From positions 1 to 43,033 of the forward strand of contig JAAEZO010000007.1 in the NCBI GenBank assembly GCA_018222825.1: a DNA stretch of 43,033 nt. Reading direction: 5' to 3'. The notes beneath the pieces were generated by a model. That model saw only the letters and a program-made list of their open reading frames with translations. It ran no database searches and was not told the origin of the DNA. The position numbers and the translations under genes were made by a program. Of this stretch, positions 14,463-22,890 are shown piece after piece (position 1 is the first letter of the stretch; every line of letters starts with the position of its first letter). Origin of the DNA: Gammaproteobacteria bacterium. GTDB taxonomy: Bacteria; Pseudomonadota; Gammaproteobacteria; Enterobacterales; Aeromonadaceae.

Positions 14463-15806
14463 CTAATAGCCCAGCAGTCTGGGCAGGAACAGGGTGATCT
14501 GCGGTATGTAGGCGATGATAAACACCGAGATTACCGACATGACGGCGAAGGGCAGGGCGCGAACCGATATTTCCTCGATGGAAGTACCGGACACCCCGGA
14601 GGCGATAAACAGGTTTTCGCCCAGTGGCGGGGTCTGGAAGCCGATGGACAAACAGCACACCACCACAATGCCGAAGTGAACCGGATCTATGCCCAGGTTA
14701 TAGGCCACCGGCAGCAGTACCGGCGTCAGTATCATGATGGCCGCCAGGGTTTCCATGAACATGCCGACAAACAGCAGGAAGAAGATGATCAGCGCCCAGA
14801 TCAGATACAGGTTGGTGGTCATCTCCAGCATGGAGGCGGCCACGATGGCCGGAATCTGGTTCTCGACCAGCAGACGGCCGAACACGGTAGCGGTAAACAG
14901 GATTAACAGCACTCGGCCGGTCAGCCAGGTGGTGGTTTCCAGTGAACGCATCACGTCCTTGAACTTCAGTTCCCGATGTACGAAGAAACCGATCACCAGG
15001 GTATAGAAGATGGCGACTATGGCCGATTCGGTGGGGGTGAACAGGCCGCTGTAGATGCCACCCAGAATCACCACCGGCGCCAGTATTGACCAGAATCCCT
15101 TGCGCAGGGCGGTGCGGGTTACGCTGGCCGACCAGCCTTCGGTGGTGCCCTTGTAGCCGTGCTTGCGGCACAGGAAGTAGTTCATGATCAGCAGGCCACC
15201 GGCCAGCACCATGCCCGGCAGCACGCCGGCGATAAACAGTTTGGGGATGGAAACCGACTGAAACTGACCGTATTGGGCAATAGCTTCAGGCGGCGCCATC
15301 ATGCCCATGGCGGAAATACCGAAGATCACCATGGGAATGGAAGGGGGTATCACCACGCCCAGGCCACCGGACGAGGCGGTCACGGCCGACGCATAGCCCT
15401 TGCCGTAACCGCGGTCGATCATGGCCGGTATCATCAGCATGCCCACGGCGGCGGTGGTGGCCGGGCCGGAACCGGAAATGGCACCGAAGAACATGCAGGC
15501 CATAACGGTGGCGGCCGACATGCCGCCGGTAAAGGAACCGGCAAAGCTTTCGGCCAAATCGACCAGCCGCTTCGAGATGCCTGCGGCTTCCATCAGGGCC
15601 CCGGCCAGAATAAAGGCGGGTAGCGCCATCAACGGAAAGGATCCAACCGAGGTAAAGGCGATCTGCACGAACTTGATGGGGTTCTCGTCCAGATAAATAA
15701 ATGACGCCAGCGCGGAGACTCCCAAAGACACACTGATGGGAGCGCCGAGCAGCAGCAACAGCAGAAAGCTCCCGAACAGGATCATGACGACGGATGATTC
15801 AACCAT
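14463..15806 (-). CDS. TRAP transporter large permease subunit (DctM family)
   Basis: A 447-residue integral membrane protein of the DctM/TRAP-L family with about 12 helices. Landmarks are the N-terminal LFGSFLLLLLLGAPISVSLG, FGAISGSGPATTAAVGMLMIP (the ion/substrate loop), GGLGVVIPPSIPMVIFG and the late GFQTPPLGENLFIASGVSG. It is the channel-forming, Na+-coupled subunit that works with the DctQ and DctP proteins encoded just upstream. Its start overlaps the dctQ end by 8 bp, indicating translational coupling. Substrate is discussed under dctP. Confidence 0.94.
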   Translation of the reverse strand: MVESSVVMILFGSFLLLLLLGAPISVSLGVSALASFIYLDENPIKFVQIAFTSVGSFPLMALPAFILAGALMEAAGISKRLVDLAESFAGSFTGGMSAATVMACMFFGAISGSGPATTAAVGMLMIPAMIDRGYGKGYASAVTASSGGLGVVIPPSIPMVIFGISAMGMMAPPEAIAQYGQFQSVSIPKLFIAGVLPGMVLAGGLLIMNYFLCRKHGYKGTTEGWSASVTRTALRKGFWSILAPVVILGGIYSGLFTPTESAIVAIFYTLVIGFFVHRELKFKDVMRSLETTTWLTGRVLLILFTATVFGRLLVENQIPAIVAASMLEMTTNLYLIWALIIFFLLFVGMFMETLAAIMILTPVLLPVAYNLGIDPVHFGIVVVCCLSIGFQTPPLGENLFIASGVSGTSIEEISVRALPFAVMSVISVFIIAYIPQITLFLPRLLGY

Positions 15807-16398
15807 GGGTATGCTCCTGCCTTAACGTGGTTGTAGATGTAGAAGAATTCGTATCATTTTTAGAAGAAGAGTTTTCAATCAGCTTCTCTACTTCCAGTGA
15901 TTCGGGATCTCGAATGTCGATGCCCTTGACCAGCTTGTAATAGTTGACCTGCAGTATGCGAATGGTCATCAGCGCGAAGGCGATGGGCAGTATCATGTAC
16001 ACATATTTCATCGGAAAGCCCAGGGTCTGGGATTTCCAGAACAGGTTCATCTTGTTGAACACGAAGTCGTAGCTCAAGAAAACAAAGTAGCCGTTGAAGC
16101 AAACCCAGATCAGATCCGCGATGGCCTCGGAAATCACGGCGACGATGGGCGGAAAGAATTTGAACTGAAAGGTGACTCTGTTGTGGGCGGCAAGCTTGGT
16201 GGCGTAGCTGGCGCCGAAATAAACGAACCACACAAACATGTAGGTCGACAGCTCCTCGCTCCAGGACAGGGAATGATCGAATACCTGACGCGATATGATC
16301 TGGATAAAGAGCAGAATGACGAACGAGGCAAGCAGGGTTCTGCAGATCACGTTTTCGATGTTGTCGATGATTTTGAATATCAGTTTGCCGATGGTCAT
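15799..16398 (-). CDS. TRAP transporter small permease subunit (DctQ family)
   Basis: A 199-residue membrane protein with four predicted helices; NVICRTLLASFVILLFIQIISRQVF and SWSEELSTYMFVWFVYFGAS are the DctQ signature. It stabilises the DctM subunit. The C-terminal ~45 residues (from GIDIRDPESLEVEK onward) form a charged, Ser/Thr/Asn-rich cytoplasmic tail, longer than in typical DctQ proteins. Start at 16398 was chosen over the 16455 extension because GGGAGA lies 8 bp upstream. An intercistronic hairpin sits between it and dctP. Confidence 0.9.
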   Translation of the reverse strand: MTIGKLIFKIIDNIENVICRTLLASFVILLFIQIISRQVFDHSLSWSEELSTYMFVWFVYFGASYATKLAAHNRVTFQFKFFPPIVAVISEAIADLIWVCFNGYFVFLSYDFVFNKMNLFWKSQTLGFPMKYVYMILPIAFALMTIRILQVNYYKLVKGIDIRDPESLEVEKLIENSSSKNDTNSSTSTTTLRQEHTHG

Positions 16399-16418
16399 GG
16401 CGGTTTCTCCCTGAAAAA

Positions 16419-16442
16419 AGTGCACCCGCGCAGGAGTGCACT
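16419..16442 (-). promoter_or_regulatory. Stem-loop between dctP and dctQ
   Basis: AGTGCAC (16419-16425) and GTGCACT (16436-16442) pair perfectly around 10 nt. Placed directly after the binding-protein gene, a usual position for hairpins that leave more binding-protein mRNA than permease mRNA. No T run. Confidence 0.65.
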
Positions 16443-16459
16443 CCGGTTGCAGCAACGGT

Positions 16460-17476
16460 TTAGATGGTGTCGCGTCCCAGGGAAGTCAGGATTTCATTCA
16501 GCTTCTCTTTGCCACCCAACTGCTCATAGTACTTGGGCCACACCTGGTTGATTGCTTTCTCCATCCACTCTTTTTCGCCATTGGCCGGCTCGGTGATCTC
16601 CATGCCACCGGCGGCCAGCTCGGCCTTGATCTTGTCTTCCTGCTCCACCAGCCATTTGGCACTGTGCTCAGTGGCGGCCTGGCCGGCTTCCAGAATAGCC
16701 TGCTGTATATCGGCGGGCTGAGACTGATAAACGGCTTCGGATACCACCAGCGGCTCGATGGAGAACAGATAGCGAATATCGGTGATGTACTTCTGTACCT
16801 CATCAAACTTCATGGAAGAAACGGTCAGATAAGGGTTGTCCTGACCATCGACCACGCCCAGCTGCAGGCCGGTAAAGGTTTCCGACCAGGCCATCGGCGT
16901 CGGGTTGATGCCCCAGGCACGGTAGGTATCGATCATGATTTCGTTCTGAGGAACACGGATCTTGAGATCCTGAAGATCCTCCAGTTTCTGCACCGGATGT
17001 TTGGAGTTGGTCAGTACCCTGAAACCGGTATAAGTCCAGCCGACGATGCGTACACCGGCGTCGCGGATGGTATTTTCGGTCAGTTGTTTACCGATTTCGC
17101 CCTGAGTCAGGGCCACGGCGTCATCCAGGCTCTGCATCATGTAGGGCAGGGTCAGTACACCAACGGTAGGAGAGAAGGGAGTGACGTTGTTGATAGCCAG
17201 AATCGAGAAATCCAGCAGGCCCATGGAAGCATCGTTGATGGTGGCCTGTTCGTCGCCCAGCTGACCGTTGAGGAACAGCTTGGTGTCATGCTTGCCGCCG
17301 GTCTTGGCCTTGAACTCTTCCGAGAACTTCAATCCCAGTTGGTGCTGTGCACTGCCCGCGCCGTCACCGACGGCCACCCTGAAGGTGTCGGCATGAGCCA
17401 GTGAACTGGCGACTGCCGCTGCCGTGAAGCACAGGGCGACCGAGAGGGGTTTTACAAAGCGTTGCTTGAATATCAT
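16460..17476 (-). CDS. TRAP transporter solute-binding protein (DctP family)
   Basis: A 338-residue periplasmic binding protein. Residues 1-29 form a Sec signal peptide ending SLAHA before DTF. TRAP features follow: FRVAVGDGAGSAQHQLGLKFSEEF is a strand-helix opening, LPYMMQ a core segment, LKIRVPQNEIMIDTYRAWG carries the conserved Arg that binds a carboxylate or, in sulfonate systems, possibly a sulfonate, and GVVDGQDNP is the DctP signature. First gene of dctP-dctQ-dctM-usp. Candidate TauR boxes precede it, so taurine is the favoured substrate; ectoine-type solutes (because of the Usp gene) or isethionate/dihydroxypropanesulfonate are alternatives. Start at 17476 fits the signal peptide and a GGAG upstream. 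Confidence 0.92.
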   Translation of the reverse strand: MIFKQRFVKPLSVALCFTAAAVASSLAHADTFRVAVGDGAGSAQHQLGLKFSEEFKAKTGGKHDTKLFLNGQLGDEQATINDASMGLLDFSILAINNVTPFSPTVGVLTLPYMMQSLDDAVALTQGEIGKQLTENTIRDAGVRIVGWTYTGFRVLTNSKHPVQKLEDLQDLKIRVPQNEIMIDTYRAWGINPTPMAWSETFTGLQLGVVDGQDNPYLTVSSMKFDEVQKYITDIRYLFSIEPLVVSEAVYQSQPADIQQAILEAGQAATEHSAKWLVEQEDKIKAELAAGGMEITEPANGEKEWMEKAINQVWPKYYEQLGGKEKLNEILTSLGRDTI

Positions 17477-17782
17477 GGCTTCTTGCTCCAGTTTCTGATG
17501 CTCTGCCACCAATGGCTGAGCGTTGACCTTCCGTGATGCCAGGAGAGTGAAACTCTTTGCTTCATTCGCCTACAGCTGGCTATGTTTTTCATTTACGCGG
17601 TTTCCTGGCCGGCCGGGTTGCTGCTTTTCTGCCGCGCCAGGATGTTACACCCATCGTCAATACTCGAATCTGGGCTCTTAAATAGTTAGGGCCACTTGTG
17701 TTTTCAGACTGGGGCCAGTATTAAAGTTCTTTATATTCAGTAGATTATAATTTTACATTGTAAAATTAATGTTACTTTTTGG
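17477..17782 (-). promoter_or_regulatory. dctP promoter region with candidate TauR repeats and a 19-bp palindrome
   Basis: On the minus strand CTGGCCCCAGTC (17718-17707) and GTGGCCCTAACT (17695-17684) are direct repeats sharing TGGCCC at an offset of exactly 23 bp, the same geometry as before xsc and tauX. Further upstream, AATTTTACATTGTAAAATT (17749-17767) is a perfect palindrome about 20 bp from the cobT stop. The 306-bp gap has no ORF. Confidence 0.5.
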
Positions 17783-19543
17783 TTATTTATTTTCCAATGC
17801 CCTGGCCATTAACGCCAGCACTTCGTCGAACACCTTGTTGTCCAGCGACCGGCTCAGATCCAGTAACTGGCTGTGCCGGTAGTAATCACTCAGATCCAGC
17901 CCCACACCGAGGGCACAGAGGGCCAGGCGCCCCTCCCGTTCCAGCCGGCCGCTGACCTGGCGCAGATGCAGGTCGAGAATGTCCTGGTCGTTGCACTGGC
18001 GGGTGGCGGTGTCCATCGGGCAACCGTCGGAAATCACCAGTAACAGCCGATCCCGGGCCGGTTGCGCCAGCAGTCGTTGCTCGGCCCACAGCAAGGCCTC
18101 ACCATCCAGTCCTTCGCGAAACAGGTCATGCTTGAGCAGCGCCGCGATATTGCGGCGGGCGCGTCGCCAGGGGGTATCGGCGTCCTTGTAAATGAGATGA
18201 CTGCGCTCGTTCAACCGGCCGGGGTTGGCCGGTCGGCCCTCACGCTGCCAGCGCTTGAGTGGCTTGCCGCCGTTCCAGTGACCCGTGGTAAAGCCCAGAA
18301 TTTCCACCCTGGCACCGACGCGTTCCAGCGCCCGGGCCAGGGTATCCACCAGCATGCTGATGCTTTCGATATGGGGGCGCATGGAGCCGGAATTATCGAT
18401 GAGAAAGGTGACCACCGCATCCCCTTTCGGCTCCTGCTGTTGCTGTTTGAACACTCGGCGGTCAGCTACCGAGGTGACCAGAGTCGACAGTCGACGGCCG
18501 TCGAGTTGCCCTTCCTCTTCGCCGAAGCGCCAGCCCTGACTATGTGGGCGGGCCAGCAGGCGGCGCAGTTTCTTGGTCAGCACATTCAGGTTGAGTCCCT
18601 GCTCACGGATACGGTTGTCCAGCCCCTCGCGCAGCCGGGTCAACAGCTCGGGCCGCACTCGCTTGTGGGCGGGCCATTCCCGGTCGAAACCGCCGTCGTA
18701 AACACGGTAGTCCAAGGCCTCGGCGGCCTGACGCAGGCGGCTATGATGGCTTTGCTCGGCCAGGGCCTGACCGGCCTCATCACCGCCTTCCAGATCCAGC
18801 AGCAGGCCGAATGCCCGCTTGGTGTCTTCGCTGAGCGTGTCTTCCCGTTTGCCATCGGCGTCCTGCTGCTGGGAGAGATCGTCGATCAGGCCATTCATAC
18901 ACAGGGCGATAGACAGCGCCTGCTCGGCAAAAGCGGCCTGATCCTGACGATGGCGGCGAAGCAGGCCGAAGGCGGGGCCGATTTCCCGCAGCAGAAACAT
19001 GCGGGTCGACTCGATCATTAACTCGGTGGTTTCTTCCAGCGGGCCGCCACCCAGCTGCACCCAGCTCATCAGGGCCAGGGTGAACAGCAGGAGCCCGATA
19101 TGGGTTTCGGTCTGGCCCGAGGCCTGAAACTGGTTGCACCAGGCTTCGAAGCGGTGATGCAGATTGTGCTTGCTGCCCGGATGCCAAGACTCGACCAGCG
19201 ATTCGACTCTAAGCTGCTCCAGCAGTTCGAACACCAGCCGGGCGATGGGCGGTGTTGGCAGCCAGTGGCGGTGCAGTTCGACATCGTGATGGCGCAGGCG
19301 CAGGGCGATGGCGTCGGCGACGCCACGAAAGGAGCCCAGATCGTCCACTCCCTGCTGCGGATGCAGATGGGGCGCGCGCAGCGGATAGGGTTTACCCTGC
19401 CATTCCAGCCGGTGGCCCCGATAACGCAGGGCCTGCTGGGCCGACAGGGCGCGGATCAGGGCGGCACTCAGCTCTTCGAGTCGTTGCTGCCGGCGTTCCT
19501 GCTCGGCCGGATCCTGGCTCGGGGTAGTGGGGGATGTGGTCAT
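17783..19543 (-). CDS. cobT: CobT-like VWA-domain protein (orphan cobaltochelatase subunit homologue)
   Basis: A 586-residue CobT family member. A long helical, acidic N-terminal and middle region (~1-370) leads to a von Willebrand A domain whose MIDAS reads FLIDNSGSM (Asp383), with later LLVISDGCPMD and a C-terminal GVGLDLSDYYRHSQ typical of CobT. In aerobic cobalamin synthesis CobT partners CobS and CobN to insert cobalt. The partner cobS lies 165 bp upstream on the same strand, but there is no cobN or other corrin gene here, so cobalt chelation is not supported by context. Many bacteria keep such CobST pairs apart from cobN; a MoxR/VWA-like remodelling role is plausible. Confidence 0.88.
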   Translation of the reverse strand: MTTSPTTPSQDPAEQERRQQRLEELSAALIRALSAQQALRYRGHRLEWQGKPYPLRAPHLHPQQGVDDLGSFRGVADAIALRLRHHDVELHRHWLPTPPIARLVFELLEQLRVESLVESWHPGSKHNLHHRFEAWCNQFQASGQTETHIGLLLFTLALMSWVQLGGGPLEETTELMIESTRMFLLREIGPAFGLLRRHRQDQAAFAEQALSIALCMNGLIDDLSQQQDADGKREDTLSEDTKRAFGLLLDLEGGDEAGQALAEQSHHSRLRQAAEALDYRVYDGGFDREWPAHKRVRPELLTRLREGLDNRIREQGLNLNVLTKKLRRLLARPHSQGWRFGEEEGQLDGRRLSTLVTSVADRRVFKQQQQEPKGDAVVTFLIDNSGSMRPHIESISMLVDTLARALERVGARVEILGFTTGHWNGGKPLKRWQREGRPANPGRLNERSHLIYKDADTPWRRARRNIAALLKHDLFREGLDGEALLWAEQRLLAQPARDRLLLVISDGCPMDTATRQCNDQDILDLHLRQVSGRLEREGRLALCALGVGLDLSDYYRHSQLLDLSRSLDNKVFDEVLALMARALENK

Positions 19544-19707
19544 GTTGGAACTTCCTCACAGGGCGAAAGAGAACCAACGGGGTAAAGGGATGTGCCGAGC
19601 CTCCATCAAGGATGAACGGCAAGCCGGTAAAGCCGGCCGTGTTCCACCACAACGCAAAACAGGGTGAAGCTACCTTCATTGCCGCCGGTTCAATTCGATA
19701 ATTTGGC

Positions 19708-20688
19708 TTACATCAGCGCCAGCTTGAGCGAGCGGGATTCTTCCAGCTCCTGATCGAAGCAGCGCTGATAATATTCGGCCACCAGCGGGCGTTCGGCCTC
19801 GTCACACTTGTTGAGAAACGACAGCCGGAACGCCAGCGCCGGATCGCCGAAGATCTCGGTGTTTTCGGCCCAGGCGATCAGGGTGCGGGGCGACATCAGG
19901 GTGGACAGGTCGCCGGCGGCAAAGCCGGAGCGGGTCAGTTCGGCCACCGCCACCATGGTGCTGATCAGCTGGTAGCCGCGCTCGTCCGCATAACGGGGCA
20001 CCTTGCCCTGCACTATGCTGATTTCGTCTTCGCGCGGCAGGTAGTCCAGGCTGGCCACTATGTTCCAGCGATCCATCTGTGCCTGGTTGACCTGCTGGGT
20101 GCCGTGATAGAGACCACTGACGTTGCCCAGACCGACGGTGTTGGCGGTGGCGAACAGCCGAAAGTGGGAATGCGGAGTGATCACCTGGTTCTGGTCGAGC
20201 AGGGTGAACTTGCCGTCCTGCTCCAGGATCCGCTGGATCACGAACATCACGTCCGGGCGGCCGGCATCGAATTCGTCGAAGATCAGCGCCACCGGCCGGC
20301 GCAGGGCCCAGGGCACTATGCCTTCCTGAAACTCGGTAATCTGCTTGCCGTCTTTCAGCACTATGGTGTCTTTGCCCACCAGATCCAGCCGGCTGATATG
20401 GCCGTCCAGATTGACCCGCACACAGGGCCAGTTCAACCGGGCGGCGACCTGTTCGATATGGGTGGATTTGCCGGTGCCATGCAGGCCCTGAATCAGTACC
20501 CGCCGGTTGCGGGTAAAGCCGGCCAGAATGGCCATGGTGACATCGGGATTGAAGCAATAGGCCGGATCGATATCGGGTACGTGCTCGTCCTTGTTATCGA
20601 ACACCGGCACCTTGAAGTCGGAGTCGATATTGAACAGCTCGCGTACCGACACAAGCCGGCTGGGATGGTCGTGAATAAGACTGGTCAT
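19708..20688 (-). CDS. cobS: CobS-like AAA+ ATPase (orphan cobaltochelatase subunit homologue)
   Basis: A 326-residue MoxR-type AAA+ ATPase. N-terminal CobS domain with VPVFDNKDEHVPDIDPAY, then Walker A GLHGTGKST, Walker B VALIFDEFDAG, sensor motif RLFATANTVG and MSPRTLIAWAENTEIFG near the C-terminus, all close to CobS of aerobic cobalamin producers. It forms a hexameric motor that works with the VWA protein CobT. Start at 20688 has GAGGGCAG upstream; the longer 20727 start was rejected. Its operon partner follows after 165 bp. With cobN absent, its client may be another metalloenzyme or complex. Confidence 0.9.
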   Translation of the reverse strand: MTSLIHDHPSRLVSVRELFNIDSDFKVPVFDNKDEHVPDIDPAYCFNPDVTMAILAGFTRNRRVLIQGLHGTGKSTHIEQVAARLNWPCVRVNLDGHISRLDLVGKDTIVLKDGKQITEFQEGIVPWALRRPVALIFDEFDAGRPDVMFVIQRILEQDGKFTLLDQNQVITPHSHFRLFATANTVGLGNVSGLYHGTQQVNQAQMDRWNIVASLDYLPREDEISIVQGKVPRYADERGYQLISTMVAVAELTRSGFAAGDLSTLMSPRTLIAWAENTEIFGDPALAFRLSFLNKCDEAERPLVAEYYQRCFDQELEESRSLKLALM

Positions 20689-20831
20689 GGTTCTGCCCTC
20701 GTTGGCGGCGGCGATACGGGTAAACAAACTGTTAACAGTGTATCTGCCGCCACCGGCACGGACAGGGGCCAGTTGGCGCGGGGGGATGTAGCCAGTGTGT
20801 TACCGGCAGGGGTTCACTCTGCCGAAAATGT

Positions 20832-22628
20832 TCAGGCTTTTCGTTGGGTGATGGGGATGTCGCCGCTGGCGCCTTCGCCGGGCGGGGCGAGATGACATTC
20901 CTGGAAGATTCTGGCGGTGCAGGTCTTGCAGACGGCCGGATCCAGTTGATCGTAAATGCGGTGAATGGCCTGGCCCTTGTTGGCAAAGATATGATCCTCA
21001 CCCAGTTGCTCGATCAGGTTGTTGCGTTTGAGTACCCGCAATACCCCCACCTTGAGGTTGCACAGATAGAGGTCGCCGCCTGCCGCGCGTCGGCGCACCG
21101 ATTCCTGCCGCAGCAGCTCGGCCCCGACGATATCCACGAAGTTCATGCCGTTGCCGACGATCAGCAGGCGGGGTTCGCGAATATTCTGCAGGTATTCCTG
21201 TACATGGTTGACGGCACCGAAGAACAGCGAGCCCTCGATGCGGATAATGCGCAGCTGAGGGCAATAGGGCAGACGTCGGCTCTCGGCGCTGACGAAGAAG
21301 GGATGCTTGGCATCCGGATCCGGCAATATGCTCACGATACGGGGGGTGGAGGTACGCTTGAGGTAGAACACCAGCGACAGTATCACCCCCGCATAAATGG
21401 CGAATTCCAGTGCCACCAGCAGGGTGGCGGCAAAGGTGACCACCAGTACCGTGGTTTCGGACTTGGCTGCGCGGAAAATCAGCTTGATATGACGAACATC
21501 AATCAGGTTCCAGGCCACCACCAGCAGCAGGCCGGCCATGGCCGGCACCGGCAGCCAGGCGGTAATGCCGGAAAACAGCTGCAGTATGAGCAGCAGAAAA
21601 AGGGAGGCAAAAATCGCCGCCATCGGGGTGCGGGCGCCGGAGGTATAGTTGACGCCGGTACGGGTAAAGGAGCCGGAGGAGGCATAGCAGGAGAAAAAGG
21701 CACCGACCACATTCGACAGGCCCTGGCCGATGAATTCCTGATTATCATCCAGCCGCTGATGAGAACGGCTGGCGATGGCGCGGGCGATGGAGGAGGCTTC
21801 TACCAGGCCGAGCAGGCTGATGGCCAGCGCGCCGGAAGACAGGGCGCTGATGCTGCCGAAGCCGAGGTCGGGCATGCTCAGGGGCGGCAGGCTGGCGGGA
21901 ATGGCACCCACCATGGCGATGTGCTGCTGGCCGGGGTCGAGAATAAAGGCCAGGCCACTGGCCAGTGCCAGCGCCATCAGCATATTGGGCCAGCGCGGCA
22001 GCAATTTTTTAATCAGCACGCAGCTGACCAGAGTAGTCATCCCGACCGCCAGACTGTAGGGATCGGCACTGGATAAATGGCTGAGCACCTGCCAGCCGTT
22101 ATCGGTAAAGGTGCCTTTGGTGTGCAACGACAGCCCCAGCAGATTTTGCAACTGACTGACCACGATGACCACGGCGGCCCCGGCGGTAAAGCCGATCACC
22201 ACCGAATGAGACACGAAGTTGACCAGCACCCCCAGCCGCGCCGAGGCCAGCACCAGCTGAAAGACCCCCTTCATCAGTGTCAGGGTCAGGGCCAGCGCAA
22301 TAAATTCGGCGGTTCCCGGCTCCGCCAGCGGGCTGACCGAGGTGAACACTACTATGGACATGGCGGCGGTGGGGCCGGAGATCAGATGCCAGGACGAGCC
22401 GAACAGGGCGGCGATAATGGCCGGTATGATGGCGGCGTACAGCCCGTATTCCGGCGGCAAACCGGCGATCAGGGCATAGGCGACGCCCTGGGGCAGCACG
22501 ATAATGGCGTTGGTCAGCCCGGCCTGGGCGTCGGCGCGCAGGCTGGCGCCATTGACCAGCGGTGTCCACTGCAGAAACGGCAGCAGCCGAACCCAGATAC
22601 CCGGTTTGCCCTGGGCTTGGTTTGCCAT
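20832..22628 (-). CDS. SulP-family anion transporter with STAS domain
   Basis: A 598-residue SLC26/SulP protein. WTPLVNGASLRADAQAGL and LPQGVAYALIAGLPPEYGLY are the SulP entry signature; about 12-14 helices follow to residue ~425, then a cytoplasmic STAS domain (~460-555, LRIIRIEGSLFFGAVNHVQEYL). The extreme C-terminus has a Cys-rich tail CKTCTARIFQECHL that is not part of the core fold and may bind metal or redox partners. SulP carriers move sulfate, bicarbonate, chloride or dicarboxylates. Because Xsc and CuyA release sulfite, export or exchange of sulfate/sulfite is conceivable but unproven. Start at 22628 has GGGAGAT before it. It reads toward cobS as a separate gene. Confidence 0.9.
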   Translation of the reverse strand: MANQAQGKPGIWVRLLPFLQWTPLVNGASLRADAQAGLTNAIIVLPQGVAYALIAGLPPEYGLYAAIIPAIIAALFGSSWHLISGPTAAMSIVVFTSVSPLAEPGTAEFIALALTLTLMKGVFQLVLASARLGVLVNFVSHSVVIGFTAGAAVVIVVSQLQNLLGLSLHTKGTFTDNGWQVLSHLSSADPYSLAVGMTTLVSCVLIKKLLPRWPNMLMALALASGLAFILDPGQQHIAMVGAIPASLPPLSMPDLGFGSISALSSGALAISLLGLVEASSIARAIASRSHQRLDDNQEFIGQGLSNVVGAFFSCYASSGSFTRTGVNYTSGARTPMAAIFASLFLLLILQLFSGITAWLPVPAMAGLLLVVAWNLIDVRHIKLIFRAAKSETTVLVVTFAATLLVALEFAIYAGVILSLVFYLKRTSTPRIVSILPDPDAKHPFFVSAESRRLPYCPQLRIIRIEGSLFFGAVNHVQEYLQNIREPRLLIVGNGMNFVDIVGAELLRQESVRRRAAGGDLYLCNLKVGVLRVLKRNNLIEQLGEDHIFANKGQAIHRIYDQLDPAVCKTCTARIFQECHLAPPGEGASGDIPITQRKA

Positions 22629-22890
22629 GCTTGATCTCCCTTTTATTGTCGTGTGCCTGTCCCCGCCGGCCCGATAGGCGTTGAAGCTGTTGTTTGGTTC
22701 TATCAAACGAGGATAACTGGCTGTTGTAGCGCCGTTCGCCTCCGGCTAACGTCACGACAAGGTGTGATGGTGACCATGGATCGGCGGTAAGGCACAAATG
22801 ATGCCTTCTTATTATATCACCGGTGGCGTTGTCCCTCGCCGAAATGAATGTGCCGTTCGGCACCCTTAGCGGCAAACAGGGAGAAACTTT

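Noticed and set aside
18062-19021. Plus-strand frame of 319 codons across cobT
   Set aside because: Antisense to the VWA/CobT gene, which has clear motifs; no ribosome-binding site and no domain in the shadow.
22077-22634. Gly/Gln/His-rich plus-strand frame across the SulP gene
   Set aside because: Composition is that of an antisense translation of membrane helices, not of a real protein.
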